A DNA stretch of 32,682 bases from Lachnospiraceae bacterium. Its GTDB lineage: Bacteria > Bacillota > Clostridia > Lachnospirales > Lachnospiraceae. This document shows positions 1 through 8,483 of this stretch, piece by piece; position 1 is the first letter of the stretch, and the number at the start of each line of letters is the position of its first letter. Location of the stretch: positions 1-32,682 of the forward strand of contig JAILAF010000060.1 of assembly GCA_024681775.1 (NCBI GenBank), given 5' to 3'. The translations under genes were made by a program, and so were the position numbers. Under the pieces are notes generated by a model. That model did no database searches. It was not told where the DNA came from and saw only the letters and a list, made by a program, of their open reading frames with translations.

Positions 1-513
1 CTGATCGTCTCCCATCTGGGAGCAGCCGTAGGGGTGGGTAAAGGCAAAGACCTCCGAATCTCCGGAGGCGTACTCTGCCCCCATCCGGGCAATGGCGGTG
101 GCCACATTGTTCATGCATCCAACGGTGGGCACGATCCAGATATCATTCCGGACACCGACCTTGCCGTCCTTCCGCACATATCCCATAAAGGTGGCTTCCG
201 CCGTCGGGACAGGCTCCGAGAACTCCGGCTCGTACCGGTACTCCAGGATCTCTCCCAGGCCGGTCTTCACATTGTGGGTATGGATCCAGGTCCCGGCGGG
301 AATGGCTTCCTTTGCGATGCCGATACGGTAGCCGTACTTAATGACTTCGCCTCCCTCGGGGATGTCCCGGATGGCCATTTTGTGACCTGCCGGGATCTCC
401 TGCAAGGCTTTCACCCGCACGCCCTCTTCCGGAGATACCACGGTGCCTTCCGGCAGGGGCTTTAATGCTACGATCACATTATCCGATTCATGGATTCTCA
501 AATATTCCTGCAT
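1..513 (-). CDS. uxaA: Altronate dehydratase UxaA (3' part beyond window)
   Basis: This is the first 171 codons of a leftward gene that runs off the left edge, so it has no stop here. UxaA dehydrates D-altronate to 2-keto-3-deoxygluconate, the last step specific to galacturonate breakdown. Seen: an N-terminal SAF-type domain (about residues 1-95, with IHESDNVIVAL near the start and the segment THNVKTGLGEI). The catalytic domain then begins with GYVRKDGKVGVRNDI and the glycine/cysteine-rich segment FTHPYGCSQMGDDQ at the edge. The start ATG follows GAGAGGAAAACG. It lies 72 nt downstream of uxaB on the same strand and is probably cotranscribed with it. The family assignment is firm. The metal-binding C-terminal half cannot be inspected. 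Confidence 0.93.
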   Translation of the reverse strand, partial: MQEYLRIHESDNVIVALKPLPEGTVVSPEEGVRVKALQEIPAGHKMAIRDIPEGGEVIKYGYRIGIAKEAIPAGTWIHTHNVKTGLGEILEYRYEPEFSEPVPTAEATFMGYVRKDGKVGVRNDIWIVPTVGCMNNVATAIARMGAEYASGDSEVFAFTHPYGCSQMGDDQ

Positions 514-537
514 CGTTTTCCTCTCAGACAGGCCCGC

Positions 538-559
538 CCGGTTCCCGCAAGGAAGCCGG
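538..559 (-). other. Intercistronic hairpin between uxaB and uxaA
   Basis: An inverted repeat, CCGGTTCC / GGAA-G-CCGG with a 5-nt loop, lies in the 72-nt gap between the uxaB stop and the uxaA start. No T-run follows on the minus strand, so it is not an intrinsic terminator. It may stabilise or process the mRNA; that role is inference. Confidence 0.35.
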
Positions 560-585
560 ACTGCCCGAAATGCGCTTTCGCGCGC

Positions 586-2049
586 TTATTTCTCAAGATG
601 CTGCATTGCTGCGCGCATGCCGTTTGTCCGGATATCCTCCAGGTAGGAAGCTACCGCGTCCGTCAGACCGGGCACCTTGTTCAGATCCTGACCGTGGAAG
701 TCCTCTCTGCCCAGATAGCTCTCCGTAAGGGTACGGGCATCCTCTCCGCTGTGCAGGGCAAAGAAGGAAAGCACCTCCGCATCGTCCTTGATGTCATAGG
801 ATACGCCGTCCCGGGAACCCTTCAGCACACCGTCCACGATCTCGCTGCCATTGTAGAATGCCATGAGCGCCGCGATGGAGAAGGTCAGATGTACGGGGAG
901 CTTGCCAAATCGGTCCACATACCCCAGAAGGCTGGGCAGGCAGCGGGCTCTCCACTTGGATACGGAATTCAGGGAGATGGCCAGGAGCGCGTGATCCACG
1001 AAGGGATTGTTGAAGCGGTTCACCACTTCGGAAGCGAAGGCCTTCAGCTCCTCCTCGGGAAGCGTCAGGGTGGGGATCACCTCATCATAGATGGTCTCGT
1101 TCATGAAGGTGCGGATGTCCTCGTCGTTCATGGAATCCCGGACGATGTCCTTACCGCAGAGGTAAGCCGCCAGGACAAAGGAGGTGTGAGCACCGTTCAG
1201 GATGCGGACCTTGCGCTGCTTGTAGGGGTGATGATCGTCGGTAAAGATCACGGGCAGTCCGGCACCGGGCAGGTCAAACTCCGCGGAGATATCCTTCGGC
1301 GTCTCGATGACCCAGAGGGCGAAGGGCTCGCCGGTGACCATGATGCGGTCTTCATACCCCAGCTTCTCCCACTCTTCCTTCTCGGTGGCTCTGGGATAGC
1401 CGGTGACGATCCTGTCTACCAGAGTGGAAGTGAAAATGCAGGCATCCTCCACCCATTTCTTAAACTCTTCGGAAAGCCCCCAGTTGGCGATCTGCTGCAG
1501 CACGCACTCCCGCAGGTGCAGGCCGTTGTCGTCGATCAGCTCCACGGGGAGCATCACCAGGCCCTTGGAAGCATCGCCGCCGAAGGTCTCAAATCGGTGA
1601 TACAAAAACTTTGTCAGCTTGCCGGGGAAGGACTTGGGCGGATTCAGCTCGAAGCGGTCGCTCTCGTCGTAAACAATGCCCGCCTCGGTGGTGTTGGAGA
1701 CCACAAAGCGTAAGGTGTCGATCTCCGCCAGCTTCATGTATTTGTCATACTCTTCGATGGCATCCACCGCATCCGCCACGCTGGTGACCACGCGGTTGAT
1801 GACCTTGCCCTCGCCGCCCACGTTGCCCCGCAGGGAAACGGTATACTGGCAATCCTGCTTGTGAAACTGCTCCAGGCTGCCGAACTCGATGGGCTTGATC
1901 AGGACGATGTCTCCGTCGAATTTCCCCTGTTCATTGGCGATGTCGATCATATAGTCCACAAAGGCTCTGAGAAAATTGCCCTCGCCGAACTGTACCACCC
2001 GGATGGGGCGATCTTTCTTACCGGATTTACTGCGATTCAGGATGTCCAT
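586..2049 (-). CDS. uxaB: Tagaturonate reductase (altronate oxidoreductase) UxaB
   Basis: NADH-dependent reduction of D-tagaturonate to D-altronate in the cytoplasm, the step between UxaC and UxaA. The protein is about 487 aa, the usual length for UxaB of the long-chain mannitol dehydrogenase family. Seen: an N-terminal Rossmann strand and loop (RPIRVVQFGEGNFLRAF), the family segment VVSNTTEAGI, and the catalytic region KVRILNGAHTS with the conserved Lys/Asn/His arrangement. Two in-frame ATGs are possible. The one at 2055 is only 3 nt from GGAGG; the one at 2049 is 9 nt away, so I chose 2049. The gene is first in the leftward uxaB-uxaA unit. It is driven by a strong promoter whose start point sits inside a LacI-type operator, so control by the divergent LacI gene is likely. 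Confidence 0.95.
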   Translation of the reverse strand: MDILNRSKSGKKDRPIRVVQFGEGNFLRAFVDYMIDIANEQGKFDGDIVLIKPIEFGSLEQFHKQDCQYTVSLRGNVGGEGKVINRVVTSVADAVDAIEEYDKYMKLAEIDTLRFVVSNTTEAGIVYDESDRFELNPPKSFPGKLTKFLYHRFETFGGDASKGLVMLPVELIDDNGLHLRECVLQQIANWGLSEEFKKWVEDACIFTSTLVDRIVTGYPRATEKEEWEKLGYEDRIMVTGEPFALWVIETPKDISAEFDLPGAGLPVIFTDDHHPYKQRKVRILNGAHTSFVLAAYLCGKDIVRDSMNDEDIRTFMNETIYDEVIPTLTLPEEELKAFASEVVNRFNNPFVDHALLAISLNSVSKWRARCLPSLLGYVDRFGKLPVHLTFSIAALMAFYNGSEIVDGVLKGSRDGVSYDIKDDAEVLSFFALHSGEDARTLTESYLGREDFHGQDLNKVPGLTDAVASYLEDIRTNGMRAAMQHLEK

Positions 2050-2118
2050 TTGCATTTTCCTCCAAAGAATGTAACTGATTGTACCAGTTTTCGGAACATC
2101 GCCGGTCTGTGCCGGTCG

Positions 2119-2134
2119 ATGTAAGCACTTACAT
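2119..2134. promoter_or_regulatory. LacI-family operator O1 (uxaB side)
   Basis: ATGTAAGCACTTACAT: two perfect 7-bp arms around a central CA. It covers the expected transcription start of the leftward uxaB promoter, about 5 bp past its -10 box. This is the size and symmetry typical of LacI-family sites. Two related sites follow at 2227 and 2277. Confidence 0.8.
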
Positions 2135-2138
2135 ACTG

Positions 2139-2167
2139 ATATTACTTCACGATTCCGGTTTCGTCAA
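2139..2167 (-). promoter_or_regulatory. Sigma-A promoter for uxaB-uxaA
   Basis: On the minus strand TTGACG (2162-2167) and TAATAT (2139-2144) are separated by exactly 17 bp. The predicted start (about 2132) falls within operator O1, an arrangement that would allow direct repression. Confidence 0.75.
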
Positions 2168-2226
2168 TAGCCGCAGTCGGTAAAGAATCGGAATATTTTC
2201 CCAAAAAATCCCGCGATATTTTTCCA

Positions 2227-2242
2227 ATGTAAGGGCTTGCAA
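2227..2242. promoter_or_regulatory. LacI-family operator O2, overlapping the -35 of the regulator promoter
   Basis: ATGTAAGGGCTTGCAA matches O1 in the whole left arm and most of the right arm. Its right arm contains the TTGCAA -35 box of the rightward promoter, so occupancy would block sigma-A there. Confidence 0.65.
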
Positions 2243-2265
2243 TCTTCCCGGTCCGTCTGTATAAT
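2237..2265 (+). promoter_or_regulatory. Sigma-A promoter for the LacI regulator and uxaC
   Basis: TTGCAA (2237-2242), a 17-bp spacer and a perfect TATAAT (2260-2265). The -35 is shared with operator O2, and a degenerate O3 lies just past the start point. Confidence 0.78.
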
Positions 2266-2276
2266 TGAGGTTGTTT

Positions 2277-2292
2277 GTGAAACCACTTACAT
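2277..2292. promoter_or_regulatory. Degenerate LacI-family operator O3
   Basis: GTGAAACCACTTACAT keeps the central CA and the full CTTACAT arm of O1, but its left arm matches at only 4 of 7 positions. It lies between the promoter and the regulator start, where it could act as a roadblock or auxiliary site. Confidence 0.5.
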
Positions 2293-2331
2293 AGATTTTT
2301 TCATCAGGTTTCAAAACGGACGAGGGAGAGA

Positions 2332-3357
2332 ATGAAAGGACGTGCCGTTACTATTTATGATATTTCCAAACAGGCCGGCGTCTCCATTGCCACCGTTTCC
2401 AGAGTCCTGAACGGAAGCGAGAACGTGAGCGAGGCCACCCGTCAGAAGGTGCTGACGGCTATGGAGGAGTCGGGCTACACGCCCAACGCCTTTGCCAGAG
2501 GTCTGGGACTGAACACCATGAAGACCATCGGCATCATGGCGGCGGACAGCTCTGACCTGTACCTGGCAAAGGGAATCTACTACCTGGAGCAGCTCCTGCG
2601 GAACGAGGGCTATGACTGCCTCCTGTGCTGTACGGGCTATACGCTGTCCAACAGAATCGCTTCCATGAACCTCCTGCTGACCAAGAAGGTGGACGGGATC
2701 ATCCTGGTAGGTTCCAATTTCATCTATGAAAATGAAGAAGACAACAAGTACATCTACGACGCGGCTGCCCAGGTACCGGTCATGCTCCTGAACGCCGCAC
2801 TGGATGCGCCCAATGTATATTGCATCACTTCCGATGACTACACCAGCGTTTTCAATGCCACCACGAAGCTCATCGAGCAGGGGATCTGCGAGGTCCTCTA
2901 CCTGTATAATTCCCATTCCTACAGCGGAAAGCGGAAGGAAGCAGGCTTCCGGGACGCAATGAAGAACGCGGGGATCAAGCTGAAAGAGGATTCTCTCCTC
3001 TTCTATAAAGGCCCCCGGGAGGATGTGAGCGCCGTCACCGCCCTGCTGGAGAGCCATTGGGACAAGGGACACCGTTTCAAGGCCGTCATCGCATCCGACG
3101 ATACCCTGGCCATCAGCGCACTGAAATTTGCCTATCGGAAGGATCTGCGGATTCCCGAGGATCTGGCGGTCATCGGATATAACAACTCTCTCCTGGCGGA
3201 ATGCGCAACGCCGGAGCTCAGCTCCATCGACAACCGGCTGGAGACGCTGTGCCAGACCCTGACTTCCACCTTGATGGGGGTCCTGGGCGGCAACGAAATG
3301 CCGAAGCAGACCGTATTCGCAGGGGAGCTCATCTGCCGCGCCACCACGCCGGCATAA
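2332..3357 (+). CDS. LacI-family transcriptional regulator of uronate genes (ExuR-like)
   Basis: A 341-aa repressor. An N-terminal LacI helix-turn-helix with hinge (about residues 6-60: VTIYDISKQAGVSIATVSRV, then GYTPNAFARGL) precedes a periplasmic-binding-protein-like effector domain (TIGIMAADSS, VDGIILVGSN, AVIASDDTLAISALK, DLAVIGYNNS). Full length for the family. The start ATG follows GGGAGAG. It lies divergent from uxaBA and 38 nt before uxaC, and operators overlap both promoters. It therefore probably represses both arms and itself and is released by a uronate or a pathway intermediate (inference). Bacillus subtilis ExuR is likewise of the LacI family, whereas enteric ExuR/UxuR are GntR-type, which suits a Firmicute. 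The effector cannot be read from sequence. Confidence 0.9.
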   Translation: MKGRAVTIYDISKQAGVSIATVSRVLNGSENVSEATRQKVLTAMEESGYTPNAFARGLGLNTMKTIGIMAADSSDLYLAKGIYYLEQLLRNEGYDCLLCCTGYTLSNRIASMNLLLTKKVDGIILVGSNFIYENEEDNKYIYDAAAQVPVMLLNAALDAPNVYCITSDDYTSVFNATTKLIEQGICEVLYLYNSHSYSGKRKEAGFRDAMKNAGIKLKEDSLLFYKGPREDVSAVTALLESHWDKGHRFKAVIASDDTLAISALKFAYRKDLRIPEDLAVIGYNNSLLAECATPELSSIDNRLETLCQTLTSTLMGVLGGNEMPKQTVFAGELICRATTPA

Positions 3358-3395
3358 AAGACATCTCGCGCAAAGCACTCGATAAGGAGGATGAC

Positions 3396-4811
3396 ATGAA
3401 AGCATTTATGGATCAGGATTTTCTGCTGCAGAGCGAAACCGCCAGGAAGCTGTTCCACGACTACGCCGAGGGGACACCGGTTCTGGACTACCACTGCCAC
3501 ATCAGCCCCAAGGAGATCGCCGAGGACCGGAAGTTCGACAACATCACCCAGGTATGGCTGGGGGGCGACCATTACAAGTGGCGTTTCATGCGCTCCTGTG
3601 GTGTGGATGAGAAATACATCACCGGAGACGCTCCCGACAGAGAGAAGTTCCAGAAATGGGCAGAGTGCCTGGGCAAGGCCGTAGGCAACCCTCTGTATCA
3701 TTGGAGCCACCTGGAGCTGCAGCGGTATTTCGGTTATCACGGACATCTGTGTGCCGCTACCGCCGAGGAAGTCTGGAACATCTGCAATGCCAAGCTGGCA
3801 GAGCCCTCCATGACCGTGCGCAACATCATCCGGCAGAGCAATGTCACTCTGATCTGCACCACCGACGATCCCATCGACAGCCTGGAGTACCATCGTGCCA
3901 TCAAGGCAGATCCCACCTTCGATGTAAAGGTGCTGCCCGCATGGCGTCCCGACAAGGCCATGAATCTGGAGAAGCCGGATTACAAGGAGTACCTGAAGAA
4001 GCTTGCCGAAGTTTCCGGCATGCCCGAGATCCGCACCTGGCACGGTCTGCGCCACGCCCTGAAGAACAGGATGGATTTCTTCGCAGAGAACGGATGTCTG
4101 GTATCCGACCACGCGCTGGAGTTCATCATGTACTATCCCGCTTCCGATGACGAAGTGGAGGAGATCTTCCTGAAGCGCCAGAACAATGTGCCTCTGACCA
4201 AAGAGGAGGAATACAGGTTCAAGACCGCATTCATGCTCTTCGTCTCCAGAGAGTACCACCGCAGAGGCTGGGTGCTCCAGCTCCACGCAGGTGCCAAGAG
4301 AGACAACAACACCCTTATGTACGAGAAGCTGGGACCCGACACCGGATACGATTGCATCAGCAATACCTCTTCCGCAGCGCAGACCGCTGATTTCCTGAAT
4401 GCACTGCAGATGACGGACGAGCTGCCCCGCACCATCCTCTACTCCCTGAACCCCAATGACAATGCCTATCTGGGGACCATTTTAGGATGCTTCCAGGATT
4501 CCACCGCTGTGGCGAAGATCCAGCAGGGCTCCGCATGGTGGTTCAACGATCACAAGACCGGCATGACGGACCAGCTCACCTCCCTGGCCAATCTGGGGAA
4601 CCTCTCCGGATTCGTCGGGATGCTGACCGACTCCCGCTCCTTCCTGTCCTACACCAGACATGAGTATTTCCGCAGGATCCTGTGCAATCTGCTGGGTTCC
4701 TGGGTGGAGAACGGCGAGTTCCCCGAGGATTACGATATCCTGGGCGAGATCGTCCGGAATGTATCCTACTACAACGCCGTAAACTATTTCCGTTTCCCTC
4801 TGGAGCAGTAA
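3396..4811 (+). CDS. uxaC: Uronate isomerase (glucuronate/galacturonate isomerase) UxaC
   Basis: Interconverts D-galacturonate and D-tagaturonate (also glucuronate and fructuronate), the entry step of the pathway. The 471-aa product has the normal family length. Seen: the amidohydrolase-type metal motif DYHCHI at about residues 31-36 (His-x-His), then WLGGDHYKWR, a conserved active-site-region segment, and further conserved segments LICTTDDPIDSLEYH, GWVLQLHAGAKRDNN and the C-terminal WWFNDHKTGM. I placed the start at the ATG following AAGGAGG-ATGAC. The frame stays open upstream to about 3201, but that part overlaps the regulator gene. It is cotranscribed with the regulator and ends in a strong terminator. 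Glucuronate-specific uxuA and uxuB are not in the window. Confidence 0.95.
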   Translation: MKAFMDQDFLLQSETARKLFHDYAEGTPVLDYHCHISPKEIAEDRKFDNITQVWLGGDHYKWRFMRSCGVDEKYITGDAPDREKFQKWAECLGKAVGNPLYHWSHLELQRYFGYHGHLCAATAEEVWNICNAKLAEPSMTVRNIIRQSNVTLICTTDDPIDSLEYHRAIKADPTFDVKVLPAWRPDKAMNLEKPDYKEYLKKLAEVSGMPEIRTWHGLRHALKNRMDFFAENGCLVSDHALEFIMYYPASDDEVEEIFLKRQNNVPLTKEEEYRFKTAFMLFVSREYHRRGWVLQLHAGAKRDNNTLMYEKLGPDTGYDCISNTSSAAQTADFLNALQMTDELPRTILYSLNPNDNAYLGTILGCFQDSTAVAKIQQGSAWWFNDHKTGMTDQLTSLANLGNLSGFVGMLTDSRSFLSYTRHEYFRRILCNLLGSWVENGEFPEDYDILGEIVRNVSYYNAVNYFRFPLEQ

Positions 4812-4846
4812 GAGTTTCCAAAAATTTTATATTTTTTCCTTCTCAA

Positions 4847-4878
4847 GGGGCGATTGTCAGACAATCGCCTCTTTTTTC
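4847..4878 (+). terminator. Intrinsic terminator after uxaC
   Basis: GGCGATTGT - CAG - ACAATCGCC stem followed by a TCTTTTTT tract, 37 nt after the uxaC stop. It separates the uronate operon from the chemoreceptor gene. Confidence 0.85.
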
Positions 4879-5050
4879 TAAGTTTCTCGGAAATACCGAA
4901 TTCTTTCGAAAGTTAATTGAATGTTTATTAGGTAGTATACCGTGTTCGGGACTATAATTTATTCATAGTGAATCATGTGATCCGACAGGCATCTTGTTCA
5001 GAGTTTCCGGGCAACGGATTACTGAGATAGAACAGAAGGGAGAATAGTTT

Positions 5051-6811
5051 ATGAAAGCTATCAATAACCTGAGTATCCGAGTCAAACTCCTTATGCTGGC
5101 AGTTCCCCTGATCATCTGTGTCATGGCTGCTGTTATGTTTGCAGGAAGCGAGATCACCAGCACCAAGAATGAGTTCACCAATGTTTACTACGACACGCTC
5201 TACACCGTAAATAACGAGCTGGTAAACGGCGACAGAGACTATTATCAGGCTCTGGTGGCTGCCACCCAGTACTACGACATGGTCAACGGCTACGCCGATG
5301 TTCCTGCGGACATTCTTCCCACGCTCCTTCCCGGCAAACTGGAGGATTATGACTCGAACATCGCACAGGTCAGCGAGCGCATCGAGAAGGTCATCGGCAT
5401 CGCTTCCCAGGATGAGCGCCTCTACCGTGGGATCACCGCAGAGGACGGCTATACCTTTGAAGCAGCTGCCCAGGATTTCCAGATCGAGTACGCTAAGTGG
5501 CAGGCCCTCTTCGATGTAAAGAACAACACCGGTGAGTGGGGCAATTACAACGACACCTTCAACATCTCCAGAGAACTGCTGGATGATATGCAGGAGATCA
5601 CCGAGGCATGGGCTGCGGAGAAGGAAGCTGAGCTTTCCGCAAGCATCCGCGCCAAGATCATCACCTCCTCCGTTTTCTTTATCGCCATCATCGTATTGCT
5701 TTTGATCTTCGCGATCTACCTGATCCAGACCATCAGCAAGACCGTAAAGAAGGCTACCGATAATATCGACCGTCTGGCAGAGGGCGACCTGACCGTCTCC
5801 TTCCCTGCGGATAAGGATATCGCCAAGGATGAGATCGGCTCCATCATGAAGAGTGCCAAGTCCCTCTCCGCAAAGCTCAGAGAGATCATCGAGAAGACCA
5901 AGTCCATGTCCGCAGACCTGAACAAGGCCGGCACGGAGCTGGACTCCAACGCTTCCAATGCGACCCAGGCTTCCGGCCAGGTCACCGACGCTGTGGACGA
6001 GATCTCCAAGGGTGCTGTTTCCCAGGCTGAGAGCGTTGAAGCAGCTGCCAATGACACCGGAAATATCGGCAACAACATCGAAGATATCGCAACAAACGTG
6101 GACGAGCTGGACCGCTGCGCAGTGGATATGAAGTCCTCCTGTGACAAGGCGATGAAGGCTCTGGATGAGCTCATCAAGCAGAGCGGCGCCGTGACCGAGT
6201 CCGTCAGAGAGATCGGCGACACCATCAATTCCACTAACAGCTCCGCACAGTCCATCTCCAACTTCACCCAGGCCATAACCGATATCGCGAGCCAGACCAA
6301 CCTTCTGTCCCTGAATGCCTCCATCGAGGCAGCCAGAGCAGGCGAGGCAGGCAGAGGCTTCGCAGTGGTGGCAGACGAGATCCGCCAGCTGGCAGATCAG
6401 TCCAAGAACAGTGCAGACGAGATCAAGAAGATCGTGGACGTGCTCCTGGCAGATGCAGAGTCTTCCGTGAATGTGCTGGAGAAGCTGAACGAAAGCTTCA
6501 GCAAGCAGGAAGCTCAGCTGGATTCCACCAAGGAAGACATGCAGCAGATGTCCGTCAGCGTCGAGAGCGTTAAGGAGACCTCCGACAGCATCTCCGGACG
6601 TGTCAGTGCCCTCTCCGCTGAAAAGGACGGCCTGATGGAGATCATCTCCGATCTGTCCGCTATCTCCGAAGAGAATGCAGCATCCTCCGAGGAAACCAAC
6701 GCTTCCATGGAAGAGCTGAATGCAACCTTCGTTCTCATCAGCGAGTCCGCTTCGGATCTGCTGAAGATCGCCAACGATATGAACGATACCATCGGCTTCT
6801 TCAGTCTGTAA
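5051..6811 (+). CDS. Methyl-accepting chemotaxis protein
   Basis: A 586-aa membrane chemoreceptor. The N-terminus has a membrane helix at about residues 13-32, followed by an extracellular sensor region of about 170 residues. The second membrane helix is at about 203-227, with a HAMP segment at about 228-280. The cytoplasmic coiled-coil signalling domain has the highly conserved hairpin tip at about 413-450 ([20 protein letters not shown]), which binds CheA and CheW. There is no C-terminal CheR-type pentapeptide; the protein ends GFFSL. The ATG follows AAGGGAG at 9-nt spacing. A TATAAT at 4953-4958 lies upstream, but I found no convincing -35 or sigma-D box. It is monocistronic, with a terminator on both sides. 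The ligand is unknown. Its position beside uronate genes invites, but does not prove, a link to sugar-acid sensing. Confidence 0.93.
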   Translation: MKAINNLSIRVKLLMLAVPLIICVMAAVMFAGSEITSTKNEFTNVYYDTLYTVNNELVNGDRDYYQALVAATQYYDMVNGYADVPADILPTLLPGKLEDYDSNIAQVSERIEKVIGIASQDERLYRGITAEDGYTFEAAAQDFQIEYAKWQALFDVKNNTGEWGNYNDTFNISRELLDDMQEITEAWAAEKEAELSASIRAKIITSSVFFIAIIVLLLIFAIYLIQTISKTVKKATDNIDRLAEGDLTVSFPADKDIAKDEIGSIMKSAKSLSAKLREIIEKTKSMSADLNKAGTELDSNASNATQASGQVTDAVDEISKGAVSQAESVEAAANDTGNIGNNIEDIATNVDELDRCAVDMKSSCDKAMKALDELIKQSGAVTESVREIGDTINSTNSSAQSISNFTQAITDIASQTNLLSLNASIEAARAGEAGRGFAVVADEIRQLADQSKNSADEIKKIVDVLLADAESSVNVLEKLNESFSKQEAQLDSTKEDMQQMSVSVESVKETSDSISGRVSALSAEKDGLMEIISDLSAISEENAASSEETNASMEELNATFVLISESASDLLKIANDMNDTIGFFSL

Positions 6812-6831
6812 CAGACAGTCCCGAAACAATA

Positions 6832-6866
6832 AGAACCCGGATCCGCAAGGATCCGGGTTCTTTTCT
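6832..6866. terminator. Terminator after the chemoreceptor, possibly bidirectional
   Basis: A 13-bp perfect stem AGAACCCGGATCC / GGATCCGGGTTCT with a GCAA tetraloop, followed by TTTTCTT on the plus strand. On the minus strand a weaker TTATTGTTT follows, so it may also end the leftward zinc operon. Confidence 0.85.
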
Positions 6867-6920
6867 TATACCTTCGTCATTCACTGCCTTTGCCCTTTTT
6901 CTCACGGACAATGCATTTAT

Positions 6921-7754
6921 TTATCTCGCTCCCGCTCTGCCGATGATCACACAGAGGATGAAAGCCACCAGATCAATGGCTACGATAGTGGCTCCCGTGG
7001 GGGTCCCGGAGAGGATGGAAAGCAGGATCCCGGTGAGGGTGCAGACCACGGACAAAACAGCGGAACAGACCGTGACGGAGCGGAAGCTCTTAAAGATCCG
7101 CATGGCCGACAACGCGGGGAAGATCACCAGAGCAGATACCAGCAACGACCCCACCAGTTTCATGGCCACCACGATGATCACGGCGATGATGACAGCGATG
7201 ATGAGATTGTACACATTCACGGGGGCCCCGACAGCTCTGGCAAAGTTCTCATCAAAGGTCACTGCGAAGATCCGGTCATAAAAAGCGATAAACAGCGCGA
7301 TGACCAGCACGGACAGAACCATGCACAGGATCACCTCCGACCGCTTTAAGGTCAGGATGGAAGCAGATCCGAACAGGGTGGTACACACATCTCCCGACAC
7401 ATTGGCCGAGGTGGGGAAGAGGTTCATCAGCAGGTAACCGATGGCCAGCGCTCCCACGGAGATCATGGCGATGGCCGCATCTCCTTTGATCTTCGCATTC
7501 TGCCCCGTCCAGAGGAGCAGGATCGCACTGATGATGGTGATGGGCAGGGTCAGTACCATATCATCCGTAAGGCCGATCACCGCGGCGATGGCCATGGCCC
7601 CGAAGGCCACATGGCTGAGTCCGTCGCCGATATAGGAGAAGCGCTTCAGCACCAGCGTCACTCCCAGCAGGGAGGAACACAGTGCGATCATCACCCCCAC
7701 CAGGAGAGCATATCTTACAAAGGAATATGAAAAATATAAAACAAGTTTATCCAT
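6921..7754 (-). CDS. znuB: Zinc/manganese-type ABC transporter permease (ZnuB family)
   Basis: A 277-aa polytopic membrane protein of the ABC-3 permease family that imports divalent metals such as zinc. Seen: a start with membrane helices FVRYALLVGVMIALCSSL, then the family signature region RFSYIGDGLSHVAFGAMA near residues 39-56, and the loop VTFDENFARAVGAPV between later helices (around residue 170). It ends as a hydrophobic helix plus GRAGAR. Its start overlaps the end of the ATPase gene by 8 nt (ATGGATAA), so translation is coupled. It is the last gene of the zur-znuC-znuB unit. Zinc is inferred from the Zur-like repressor; manganese or iron remains possible. Confidence 0.9.
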   Translation of the reverse strand: MDKLVLYFSYSFVRYALLVGVMIALCSSLLGVTLVLKRFSYIGDGLSHVAFGAMAIAAVIGLTDDMVLTLPITIISAILLLWTGQNAKIKGDAAIAMISVGALAIGYLLMNLFPTSANVSGDVCTTLFGSASILTLKRSEVILCMVLSVLVIALFIAFYDRIFAVTFDENFARAVGAPVNVYNLIIAVIIAVIIVVAMKLVGSLLVSALVIFPALSAMRIFKSFRSVTVCSAVLSVVCTLTGILLSILSGTPTGATIVAIDLVAFILCVIIGRAGAR

Positions 7755-8457
7755 GATTATCGCTCGCCCCCTCTATGTATTTTGCACCGACAGGGGACGC
7801 CAGATACTGCTCCGTCGTTCCGAAAAAGTAGTCGCCACCGATGTGCAGGATGTGATCCGCATACCGGACCGCGGAATGAATGTCATGGGAGATCATGAGG
7901 ATGGTGATACCACTCTTGTTGATCTTGCGGATCAGATCATACATCTCAATGGTTACCATAGGATCCAGACCGGACACGGGCTCATCCAGAAGAAGCATGT
8001 CCTCCGTAGCACACAGGGCCCTTGCCAGGAGTACCCGCTGCTGCTGCCCGCCGGAGAGCTCTCTGTAGCAATGGCCCGCCAGATTCTCGATTCCCAGCCG
8101 CTCCAGGTTTTTCCGGCACAGATTTTTGTCCTCCTTTGTATAGAAAAGGTGCTTTCCCAGGGAGGACTGGCAGCCGGACAGCACCACCTCCCGCACGGAA
8201 GCGGGAAAGTCCTTCTGCACCACCGTCTGCTGCGGCAGATAGCCGATCCGCTTCGGGGACAGTCCGTCACCGTAGATCACTTCTCCTCCCAAGGGCTTTT
8301 GCAGCCGCAGGAGGGTCCGCATCAGCGTGGATTTCCCTGCGCCGTTTTCTCCCACGATGCACAGGTAATCCCCCTTCTTTACTTCGATATTCATCTTCTC
8401 CACCAGGACGATATCCTCATATCCCAGCTTCAGATCCTTACAGATCAACTGACTCAT
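7747..8457 (-). CDS. znuC: Zinc-type ABC transporter ATP-binding protein (ZnuC family)
   Basis: A 236-aa cytoplasmic ATPase that powers the permease encoded next. Seen: Walker A GENGAGKST, the Q-loop region GYLPQQTVVQKDFPASVREV, signature LSGGQQQR, Walker B MLLLDEPVSGLD and switch histidine ISHD. The start ATG at 8457 follows GGAGG at 5 nt. A longer open frame extends upstream to 8682 but would overlap the repressor gene, so I rejected it. It lies 109 nt downstream of the Zur-like gene, separated by three hairpins. No substrate-binding lipoprotein gene (ZnuA/AdcA-like) is adjacent, which is unusual for this importer type. It must be encoded elsewhere. Confidence 0.92.
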   Translation of the reverse strand: MSQLICKDLKLGYEDIVLVEKMNIEVKKGDYLCIVGENGAGKSTLMRTLLRLQKPLGGEVIYGDGLSPKRIGYLPQQTVVQKDFPASVREVVLSGCQSSLGKHLFYTKEDKNLCRKNLERLGIENLAGHCYRELSGGQQQRVLLARALCATEDMLLLDEPVSGLDPMVTIEMYDLIRKINKSGITILMISHDIHSAVRYADHILHIGGDYFFGTTEQYLASPVGAKYIEGASDNHG

Positions 8458-8483
8458 GGTTTCCTCCAAACGTAACCTCGCGA

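Noticed and set aside
490..1713. A 407-codon plus-strand open frame opposite uxaB
   Set aside because: Shadow of uxaB, which has clear family motifs and a promoter. The plus-strand product has no recognisable features.
4917..4958. Promoter for the chemoreceptor with TTGAAT and TATAAT
   Set aside because: The two boxes are about 30 bp apart, far from 17, and no sigma-D type flagellar promoter matches either. Only the isolated TATAAT at 4953 is notable.
4973..6829. A 618-codon open frame on the minus strand opposite the chemoreceptor
   Set aside because: It is antisense to the coiled-coil chemoreceptor. Codon bias in GC-rich genes often leaves the complementary frame open. No start signal or family motif is present.
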